Positions 7,599-12,468 of a DNA stretch of 12,468 bases are shown one piece after another (the stretch's first letter is position 1; each line of letters begins with the position of its first letter). The notes beneath the pieces were generated by a model that had not been told where the DNA came from, did not search any database, and saw only the letters and a list, made by a program, of their open reading frames with translations. The position numbers and the translations under genes are program-made. This DNA comes from Treponema sp. (GTDB lineage: Bacteria > Spirochaetota > Spirochaetia > Treponematales > Breznakiellaceae): assembly GCA_031257715.1 (NCBI GenBank), contig JAIROE010000313.1, positions 1 through 12,468 on the forward strand, written 5' to 3'.

Positions 7599-8022
7599 GG
7601 ATGGTTATTGCTTCGTTTTCGGTTTCAAGAATGGCATTGACGGTGAGGCCGCGAAGGTAATCATTGACCAGATCGGTTACCGCCACCCAGACTTTGTGAC
7701 TCATGCAGCCGCTTATCCGGTCACAGGTTTCGTTATGCTTGTCGCAGGGGGTTACCGAAAGATCTTCCCCCGCGGCGTCAAGGATCTCCTTAACCGTCAG
7801 CTTGTCCAGAGAATGGGTAAAACGGAAGCCGCCTCCCGGCCCCCGTACCGAATTGACAATACCCGCCTTCCTGAGTTTGAAAAAAATTTGTTCCAGAAAC
7901 ACGGAAGAGATATTTTCCTCTTCCGCAAGGCTGTTTATTGACACCGGATTCCCGTTTTTCCCCAGTTTTGCCAGGGCAATGGACGCCCGCAGCGCATATC
8001 GCCCCCGGGTGGTAATTCTCAT
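7585..8022 (-). CDS. Rrf2/IscR-type transcriptional regulator with probable Fe-S ligand set
   Basis: The 145-residue product is a clear Rrf2 family protein. The N-terminus MRITTRGRYALRA and the winged-helix DNA-binding region lead to the signature SVRGPGGGF at 59-67. Three cysteines, C93-x6-C100-x5-C106, followed by His109 in CMSHKVW match the [2Fe-2S] ligands of IscR (three Cys and one His). The first interval is one residue longer than in E. coli IscR. It probably represses or activates transcription according to Fe-S cluster, redox or nitric-oxide status. On the minus strand a strong GGGGGAGG lies at 8028-8035, five bases from the ATG at 8022. It is first in an operon with the downstream membrane-protein gene. 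The perfect palindrome at 8052-8079 lies in its leader and could be its operator. No isc or suf genes are visible nearby, so I give no gene symbol. Confidence 0.92.
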   Translation of the reverse strand: MRITTRGRYALRASIALAKLGKNGNPVSINSLAEEENISSVFLEQIFFKLRKAGIVNSVRGPGGGFRFTHSLDKLTVKEILDAAGEDLSVTPCDKHNETCDRISGCMSHKVWVAVTDLVNDYLRGLTVNAILETENEAITIHEAS

Positions 8023-8051
8023 TGGAACCTCCCCCTTTTCAATTAATAGAG

Positions 8052-8079
8052 TTGTTCGATAACCTCAGTTATCGAACAA
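8052..8079. repeat. Perfect 12-4-12 palindrome upstream of the Rrf2 gene
   Basis: The arms TTGTTCGATAAC (8052-8063) and GTTATCGAACAA (8068-8079) are exact reverse complements, separated by CTCA. On the minus strand the palindrome sits between a possible -10 element, TATAAG (8084-8089), and the Rrf2 ribosome-binding site, where a repressor would act. It does not match the IscR type 1 consensus as I remember it. It could be an operator, an mRNA hairpin or the first member of the hairpin run that follows. Confidence 0.8.
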
Positions 8080-8095
8080 ATTCCTTATAAAAACA

Positions 8096-8190
8096 GCAAA
8101 ATGCGGAGCATTTTGCGAGACTTGCAAGCTAACCGAAGGTTAGCAGGCAACCCGAACCCGATAGGGTTCAGTAAACAGGCTGTCGAACAG
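8096..8190. repeat. Run of four further perfect short hairpins
   Basis: In order: GCAAAATGC-GGA-GCATTTTGC (8096-8116, 9-bp stem); GCTAACC-GAA-GGTTAGC (8128-8144, 7-bp stem), extended past a 2x2 internal loop by TTGC (8122-8125) with GCAA (8147-8150); GAACCC-GATA-GGGTTC (8154-8169, 6-bp stem); and CTGT-CGA-ACAG (8180-8190, 4-bp stem). All stems are perfect and loops are only three or four bases. With the palindrome at 8052-8079, most of a 139-bp stretch is hairpin. It looks like a dispersed palindromic repeat or a structured RNA. Because the hairpins are near-symmetrical, the strand cannot be told. Confidence 0.7.
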
Positions 8191-8254
8191 GTTCAATTAA
8201 TGACTGGCATGATAAACTATTATCCGGGAAAAAGTAAAGGGCGCAACGCGGCCA

Positions 8255-8283
8255 TTGACCACTTTCCGTTTATGCGGTACGCT
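8255..8283 (+). promoter_or_regulatory. Weak candidate promoter for the 8302 gene
   Basis: TTGACC (8255-8260) is close to a -35 consensus. It lies 17 bp before TACGCT (8278-8283), a poor -10 element. A transcript would begin near 8290, just before the AAGGA ribosome-binding site at 8291-8295. Position is reasonable; the -10 match is the weak point. Confidence 0.3.
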
Positions 8284-8301
8284 TGTTTGTAAGGATTCAA
8301 A

Positions 8302-8712
8302 ATGATCCAATTCTATTTTTTGTCGATACTTTTCAATGCTCTTACCGGTTTTATCCTGTTTGCCGGAGACGGTGAAGGCGGAAGTTCCCTGGAAGAACGG
8401 CTCAGGCTCCCGGTTAACGGCGAGGTTTTCCGGCTGGTTCTGGGCATACTTGCCATGGTAACGGGCCTTCTCAAGATCCTCTCTTCAACCCAGGGCGACG
8501 TTCCGGTCGTAGGGGATCTGCTTCCCGCCCTGCTGGGCCTTGTTACCGGTTTTATCCTGATCTTTTCATACTACGATGAACACGCCGCCCATGAAACGGG
8601 CGCGTTCAGGAATTTTGGCGCGGCGGTAGTACGCAATAAAAGATGGATAGGCATGGCCGCCATGGCCGGGGCGATTCTTCACTTCCTTTTCCCGCAGGCC
8701 CTTCTTCTTTAG
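8302..8712 (+). CDS. Small four-helix integral membrane protein, function unknown
   Basis: The product is 136 residues with four hydrophobic helices at about 3-21, 43-61, 69-90 and 113-135, so it is an inner-membrane protein. A short charged loop (about 22-40) lies between helices 1 and 2. A polar segment containing YYDEHAAHETG lies between helices 3 and 4; its His/Asp/Glu cluster could bind a metal, which is speculation. AAGGA at 8291-8295, six bases before the ATG, supports the start. The Nudix gene starts 11 bp after its stop, so the two are probably one operon. I do not recognise the family. Confidence 0.82.
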   Translation: MIQFYFLSILFNALTGFILFAGDGEGGSSLEERLRLPVNGEVFRLVLGILAMVTGLLKILSSTQGDVPVVGDLLPALLGLVTGFILIFSYYDEHAAHETGAFRNFGAAVVRNKRWIGMAAMAGAILHFLFPQALLL

Positions 8713-8723
8713 AAGATCCCGGC

Positions 8724-9137
8724 ATGGCCGATTCCGTCGCGGGCATAGTCCGCAGGGGGAAAGATCTCTTTATTGCCCGCCGCGGGGAAGGCGGGGATCT
8801 GGGGGGAAAGTGGGAGTTTCCCGGCGGCAAAGTGGAGGAGGGGGAAAGCGACGGAGAAGCCCTTATCCGCGAATTCGGCGAGGAATTTTCCGCCGCCGTT
8901 ACCGTAGGCCCCTTTTTGGGAAGCGCCGTCTTCGAGCACCGGGGCGCCGAACGGACACTGCGGGCCTATGAGGTACGCTTCAAAAAAGGGGATTTCATCC
9001 TGCGGGAGCACGCCGAATGGCGCTGGGCCGATCCTGAAGAAATAAAAGCGCTTGATTTCGCGGACTCCGACCGAAAGCTTCTGGACTTTATCGGCCGCAT
9101 CGCGCCGGAGGGGCCGCCGTCCGGGGAAATTCCTTAA
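8724..9137 (+). CDS. MutT-like Nudix (d)NTP pyrophosphohydrolase
   Basis: The 137-residue product carries a Nudix box at residues 35-57 (GKVEEGE, seven residues, then REFGEEFSA). The usual G near the end of the box is Ser56, while the metal-binding RE and EE are kept. WEFPGGK before it and WADPEEIKALDFADSDRKLL after it match the MutT/NudG-type nucleoside triphosphate pyrophosphohydrolases. These hydrolyse oxidised or non-canonical (d)NTPs to monophosphates in the cytoplasm. I chose ATG 8724 because the domain begins with MADSVAGIV. The frame is open back to 8643, but that extension overlaps the upstream membrane-protein gene and resembles nothing. Only a weak AGAAG lies upstream, so translation may be coupled. 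Its stop overlaps the stop of the convergent omptin-like gene by four bases (TTAA, 9134-9137). Exact substrate cannot be told. Confidence 0.9.
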   Translation: MADSVAGIVRRGKDLFIARRGEGGDLGGKWEFPGGKVEEGESDGEALIREFGEEFSAAVTVGPFLGSAVFEHRGAERTLRAYEVRFKKGDFILREHAEWRWADPEEIKALDFADSDRKLLDFIGRIAPEGPPSGEIP

Positions 9138-10105
9138 AAACGCCAGCCCGCGCCCACGTTGACGTCAAAACGCGAAAGACCGGCCTCGGACTTCTGTGCC
9201 GGAAGGCCGGACATGTTTTCCCCCGTTTCCCCGGACCGGGTCTTCCCCTTTACGTCTCTGATATACCGCCAGGAGAAGCCGAGGGAAAAGAAGAGTTTCC
9301 TCTCGGGGGTAAAGGAAAACGTTATCCCCGGTTCAAGAAAAAGCCCCCCTCGCAGGTAGTCCTTCCTTTCAAGGACAGGATCCCTTTTGAAGTGCGTGTC
9401 CTCCGCGTTGCAAAATACCAGGGGGCTGGCGGCCAAATCGATTTCCGCCTGAAAGAGCCGGTGAAAGGGGTAGAAGAGGGAAATGCCGGGAGAAACAATG
9501 AACCAGTCCTGCCGGCAGGTGATGACCGTGCCGGTGTACTGTTCCGTTTCGGAAAGCCCCGGTTCGTATATTCCCGCGGCAAGCCTCTTTGCGTACTGCC
9601 GGTAGCCGTCCACGGCGGAAAAGGAGAAGCGGGTATAAAGAAACGCTCCGTAGATTTTAAGCGCCATCATGCCAAAGAGCGGAAAGGAGGCGCCGGCGCG
9701 TATACCGAGGTCCGTCATGTTTCTGACATGGTTGTCATGGATGGAAAAAACGGTAATGTCCCCGTGATTTCCGGCCTGCCATTCCCTGTTCTCCATGAAG
9801 CCGGTTTTCCCCCGAATGCCGAATTTCATGTCGAAGGTAAAAAAGCCGCCCCACAGTTCAAGGGGCCGCGACCGGGACAGATCGACGCGGCCGCCGAAGT
9901 AAAAAAGCGGCTCCATCTTCCAGTCCAGCCGGCCGAGGAGTTTCGTCCCGCCGGGGTAGTCGTACACCAGTTTTCCGGCCATACCGTACATGAAACCGAA
10001 AGCCGGAGACGCCGAAAAGTTATAGTTCTTTATGAGTTCCTCTCCCTCCAGAGGCCCCGGGGAGAACACAATGACTAAAAGGCATAAAGCGGTTATATTT
10101 TTCAT
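9134..10105 (-). CDS. Omptin-family outer-membrane protein with altered acidic catalytic pair
   Basis: The 323-residue product has a signal peptide (cleavage probably after PLEG at about 21) and ends in GAGWRF, a terminal-Phe barrel signal. The body follows the OmpT/Pla layout: G-K-L-V-Y then LLGRLDWK (56-63), SFSAVDGY (161-168), a basic/acidic barrel region, and VKGKT (285-289) near the end. Omptins are ten-stranded outer-membrane proteases using a paired Asp83/Asp85 and Asp210-His212 (OmpT numbering). Here the second pair is kept as D236-T-H238, and OmpT S99-R-H101 corresponds to S121-I-H123. The first pair reads MENREW (104-109), giving Asn106 and Glu108 in place of the two Asp. It may be catalytically changed or inactive. 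No Shine-Dalgarno is seen before 10105. Assignment is from recalled OmpT sequence rather than a search. Confidence 0.82.
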   Translation of the reverse strand: MKNITALCLLVIVFSPGPLEGEELIKNYNFSASPAFGFMYGMAGKLVYDYPGGTKLLGRLDWKMEPLFYFGGRVDLSRSRPLELWGGFFTFDMKFGIRGKTGFMENREWQAGNHGDITVFSIHDNHVRNMTDLGIRAGASFPLFGMMALKIYGAFLYTRFSFSAVDGYRQYAKRLAAGIYEPGLSETEQYTGTVITCRQDWFIVSPGISLFYPFHRLFQAEIDLAASPLVFCNAEDTHFKRDPVLERKDYLRGGLFLEPGITFSFTPERKLFFSLGFSWRYIRDVKGKTRSGETGENMSGLPAQKSEAGLSRFDVNVGAGWRF

Positions 10106-10141
10106 ACTATGAGAGTAGAAATTTCATGCCCGGGCCGTCAA
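10071..10141. promoter_or_regulatory. Candidate overlapping divergent promoters giving near-leaderless mRNAs
   Basis: The two divergent start codons are separated by only 10106-10108, and neither has a visible Shine-Dalgarno. On the plus strand ATGACT (10071-10076) lies 17 bp before TATATT (10094-10099), so transcription would start about two bases before the ATG at 10109. On the minus strand TTGACG (10136-10141) lies 18 bp before TACTCT (10112-10117), so transcription would start near the ATG at 10105. Each promoter lies within the opposite coding region. Hexamer matches are moderate. Confidence 0.35.
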
Positions 10142-10510
10142 GTCCTCTTTTTTTCATGCGTTCTTTTCCTTGCCGCCTGCGATTCCAGAAGCGGTCAAAT
10201 TTCCCTGGAACCTCCCCCCATTCCGGCCTCGTCGCCGTCCCTTATAGGTTACGGGGTGATCAATGCGTCCTATACCCTCCTTGTGGACAGTCCCGGGAAG
10301 GGGAATACTTCGCTGGGATACGCGCGCCGGGGTTCCATGGTGAGGATCGTTGAACGGCGATCCGTCAACAGCCGGGATTCATCCGAATCCTGGGTGCTGG
10401 TTTCGGGCATGGATGAAAACCATGCCGAAGGGTGGGTGCCCGAGAGCGTTGTGGATATTTATGACAACGAATACAAGGCACAGACCGCCTCGGAATTGAT
10501 GAACCGGTGA
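10109..10510 (+). CDS. SH3-like domain lipoprotein
   Basis: The 133-residue product has a lipoprotein signal peptide with a classic lipobox LAAC (21-24) and lipidation at Cys24. A Pro/Ser-rich linker (about 33-45) follows. Residues about 46-118 then look like a bacterial SH3-type barrel: YTLLVDSPG, LGYARRGSMVRIVER, SWVLVSG and GWVPESVVDIY. Such domains often bind cell-wall peptides or act as envelope interaction modules, so it is probably a periplasmic-facing lipoprotein. The start is ATG 10109, because an in-frame stop at 10085-10087 excludes longer versions and the signal peptide fits. There is no Shine-Dalgarno. It overlaps the DUF445 gene by four bases (GTGA), so the two are translationally coupled and may act together. 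Confidence 0.82.
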   Translation: MRVEISCPGRQVLFFSCVLFLAACDSRSGQISLEPPPIPASSPSLIGYGVINASYTLLVDSPGKGNTSLGYARRGSMVRIVERRSVNSRDSSESWVLVSGMDENHAEGWVPESVVDIYDNEYKAQTASELMNR

Positions 10511-11931
10511 GGGAAATTCTGTACTGGATCGTTCCTCCGGTTCTGGGGGGCGTGATAGGTTTTCTTACCAACGTGGTAGCCATAAAGATGCTCTTCAGGC
10601 CGCTTGATGAAGTGCGCCTCTTCGGTATACGGCTCCCCTTTACCCCGGGCATACTTCCGCGCCAGCGGCACAGGCTTGCCGTGAGCATAGGCGGCATGGT
10701 GGAAAGGGAACTGCTTACCCCCGCCGTCATAGAGGATCGCCTTGGCAAGCCCGGCGTAAGGGAGGGCATAAAGCGATCCGCCGCGCTTTACACGCAAAGA
10801 ATCCTTTCGCTTCCCGCCGCTTCCTTTTTCGACGGGGCCGCCGCCGCGGGAGAGGCCATCCTTCCTTTTTTCAGGGATTTTGCCGCTTCTCCGTATTTTC
10901 CCCGTCTTCTGGATCTTGCGGCTGAAGCCGCGCTTGAAAGCCGGGGAACCGAAAGGCTGCGGGAAAAAAGCCTCAACAAGATTCTGGGCCTTGCCGAAGG
11001 GACCGGTCCCGTTCTGGAGGATGCCCTTGCGGGACTTGTTTCGCTCAGGGCGGGACACATCGTTCGTGCCCTTGTTCCCTGGGCGGAAGGGGCGTATCCC
11101 TTTGCGGTGAAGTCCTTCCTGGAACTGCTCCGCCGGCCCGAGATTCACCGTGAACTGGAAGACAGGGGCCGCGTCTTTCTTTTGAAGGTGATACTCAAAC
11201 TCAACGTCTTTCAGCGGTTCTTTATTTCGGCCGCGCAGTACGACAGGACCCTTGCCGGCCGCATGCCTGAAATCATAGACGATCTTCTTGTTCAGCTTGA
11301 AGAAATGCTGGGCAGGGACGATGTGAAGCGGAGCCTTCTTTCCAAATGCGAAAAATCGCTTGCGAAGCTCCTCTCCGGCCCCGATACTTCCCGCGCCGCC
11401 GCCCGTTTTCTTTCGGGGATCATCAGGGGGCGCCTTGCCTGCCCCCTTGGGGAACTGCTTGACAGCCTGGGAAAGAATTTCAGGGGAAGGGAACTTGCCG
11501 GGAAACTATCCGGTGTTTTAAGGAGGCTCTTCCTTTCCGGGGAAGACGCGGATGGCGCCGCGTCAGACGTTTCCGGTGCGCCGTCCCCCGCCGCGGTTTT
11601 CTCGGAGAAGGTCCGCGGACATTTCGCCCAAGTGGAACTGGGGGTTCTTTTGGGCATAGACGGGGCACAAAAAGAAGCGCTTGATTCTTTCCTCGCCGCG
11701 AAGATCGTCTCCTTTGCCGAAGGCCGGATAGCGGGGGTGCTTGAAACGGTCGATGTCAAAACCATGGTGAGCGAGCGTATCGATTCGCTTGAAATGGAAA
11801 GGGTAGAGGGGATCATTCTTGACGTGATGGCCCGCGAGCTTAAATGGATCGACGTTTTCGGGGGTGTTCTGGGTTTCCTAATCGGGATCTTTCAGGCGCT
11901 GTTTACCCATCTGATCCGCTCCGCCGGATGA
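10507..11931 (+). CDS. DUF445 family membrane protein
   Basis: The 474-residue product starts with a membrane helix and the family signature GGVIGFLTNVVAIKMLFRPL (residues about 14-33), then PFTPGILPRQR (45-55). The middle is long, helical and charged (about 60-440). A C-terminal helix (IDVFGGVLGFLIGIFQALF) returns to the membrane. DUF445 (related to Bacillus YheB) is widespread with no firm biochemical role; a tie to the cell envelope is plausible. The GTG start at 10507 overlaps the stop of the SH3 lipoprotein gene by four bases. The ribosome-binding site is weak, in line with coupling. The last 54 bp overlap the convergent rlmN end. Length fits the family. Confidence 0.9.
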   Translation: MREILYWIVPPVLGGVIGFLTNVVAIKMLFRPLDEVRLFGIRLPFTPGILPRQRHRLAVSIGGMVERELLTPAVIEDRLGKPGVREGIKRSAALYTQRILSLPAASFFDGAAAAGEAILPFFRDFAASPYFPRLLDLAAEAALESRGTERLREKSLNKILGLAEGTGPVLEDALAGLVSLRAGHIVRALVPWAEGAYPFAVKSFLELLRRPEIHRELEDRGRVFLLKVILKLNVFQRFFISAAQYDRTLAGRMPEIIDDLLVQLEEMLGRDDVKRSLLSKCEKSLAKLLSGPDTSRAAARFLSGIIRGRLACPLGELLDSLGKNFRGRELAGKLSGVLRRLFLSGEDADGAASDVSGAPSPAAVFSEKVRGHFAQVELGVLLGIDGAQKEALDSFLAAKIVSFAEGRIAGVLETVDVKTMVSERIDSLEMERVEGIILDVMARELKWIDVFGGVLGFLIGIFQALFTHLIRSAG

Positions 11932-12468
11932 AGCCTCCTTTTCCCCAAGCTGCCCGCACGCGCCACAGACGCCCCTTCCCCTGCGGTAGCGGCGGGTAAC
12001 CTTGAGCCCCTCCTTTTCAAGGAACCGCCTGAATTCGGCCGTCTCCCCGGCGGAAGGCTCTCTGAGGGGAAGCCCCGAAAAAACGAGTCCTTCCACGGGA
12101 TTCCACGGGATAAGGTTTATCACGGCGTCAAGCCCGCAGGCAAAGGCCGCCATTGCCCGCGCGTCTTTTTCTCCGGTGTTGATCCCCCCCAGCAATACCG
12201 CCTCCAGCGTGACGCGGCCGCCCCCCTTTTCCTGAAAATAAACGAGCGCTTCCTTGAGGAGGGGAAGGGGGCTGCCCTTCGTTACGGGCATGAGCGCTTC
12301 CCGGAGTTTTTCGTCCGCCGTGGTGAGCGAAAGGGCAAGCCGCGCGGGGGGTCCTCCGAGGGCAAGCTCCCGTATACCGACGGCGAGCCCGAATGTTGAG
12401 ACGGTGACGCGCCGGGGAGAAAGGCCGGGACCGTCCCTGTGGAAGAGGAATGCGCATGCCCGGCGGAG
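11878..12468 (-). CDS. rlmN: RlmN 23S rRNA/tRNA adenine-C2 methyltransferase, C-terminal part
   Basis: The minus-strand frame is open from the right edge to the TAG at 11878-11880, giving 196 residues of a C-terminus. The start and the radical-SAM CxxxCxxC motif lie outside the window. Recognisable blocks are RRVTVSTFGLAVGI, ALSLTTADEKLREALMPV, RVTLEAVLLGGIN, NLIPWNPVEG and the terminal GACGQL, whose Cys corresponds to the methyl-carrying Cys355 of E. coli RlmN. RlmN methylates C2 of A2503 in 23S rRNA and A37 of some tRNAs. The usual SRGxDI before AACGQL is diverged here (RRYRRGRGVCGACGQL), with an extra Cys. About 22 residues follow GQL, partly encoded opposite the end of the DUF445 gene. 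RlmN rather than Cfr is favoured by the overall motif set. Confidence 0.9.
   Translation of the reverse strand, partial: LRRACAFLFHRDGPGLSPRRVTVSTFGLAVGIRELALGGPPARLALSLTTADEKLREALMPVTKGSPLPLLKEALVYFQEKGGGRVTLEAVLLGGINTGEKDARAMAAFACGLDAVINLIPWNPVEGLVFSGLPLREPSAGETAEFRRFLEKEGLKVTRRYRRGRGVCGACGQLGEKEASSGGADQMGKQRLKDPD

Noticed and set aside
8101..8292. 63-residue plus-strand frame over the hairpin run
   Set aside because: It starts inside a hairpin, has no ribosome-binding site, and its first half only translates palindromes. I treat it as non-coding, although an annotation program could call it.
8643..8723. 27-residue N-terminal extension of the Nudix protein
   Set aside because: It overlaps the coding end of the upstream membrane-protein gene, and the Nudix fold begins at the ATG at 8724.
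9392..10078. 228-residue plus-strand open frame
   Set aside because: It is antisense to the omptin-like gene, which has a signal peptide, barrel motifs and a terminal Phe; the plus-strand product has none of these.
1..12468. Search by eye for CRISPR array, insertion sequence, prophage or tRNA gene
   Set aside because: No regularly spaced direct repeats, transposase or integrase motifs, or tRNA T-loop consensus with a fitting acceptor stem were seen.

Overview
The window reads as a dense, GC-rich (by eye, mid to high fifties percent) bacterial chromosome segment, most likely from a spirochaete of the Treponema group. Supporting signs are relaxed, spirochaete-style lipoprotein signal peptides, an omptin-like outer-membrane protein (so a diderm), a DUF445 protein, an Rrf2/IscR regulator and very short intergenic gaps. 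Placement below 'probable spirochaete' is inference. No rRNA, tRNA, transposase, integrase, phage gene or CRISPR array was found.

Layout. Positions 1-2409 (minus) are one uninterrupted reading frame for a large ankyrin-repeat lipoprotein. Its N-terminus is at 2409 and its C-terminus runs off the left edge. A 236-bp divergent intergenic region follows, with strong potential for RNA structure. On the plus strand come a small helical protein (2646-2840), a long DinG/XPD-type iron-sulfur helicase with a RadC-like JAMM domain at its N-terminus (3004-5526), and a small exported protein (5569-5937). A minus-strand operon (8022 to 6054) encodes an IscR-type Rrf2 regulator and, overlapping it by 14 bp, a membrane protein with three winged-helix-like modules. 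Upstream of it, 8052-8190 carries a run of perfect hairpins. Next on the plus strand are a four-helix membrane protein and a MutT-like Nudix hydrolase (8302-9137). Their end overlaps by 4 bp the end of a minus-strand omptin-family protein (10105-9134). An SH3-like lipoprotein diverges from the omptin gene with only 3 bp between the two start codons, and it overlaps a DUF445 membrane protein by 4 bp (10109-11931). The last gene, minus strand, is the C-terminal part of rlmN, cut by the right edge and overlapping DUF445 by 54 bp.

How the genes may work together. The Rrf2 protein probably senses iron-sulfur or redox status and controls its own operon, including the membrane protein. DinG (R-loop and G-quadruplex unwinding) and MutT-like Nudix activity (nucleotide sanitation) are both genome-maintenance functions. 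The ankyrin lipoprotein, SH3 lipoprotein, exported 122-residue protein, DUF445 and omptin-like protein are envelope proteins. The items most worth a second look are the JAMM-DinG fusion, the omptin with an altered acidic pair, the hairpin run, the possible leaderless divergent promoter pair and the structured region at 2502-2613.
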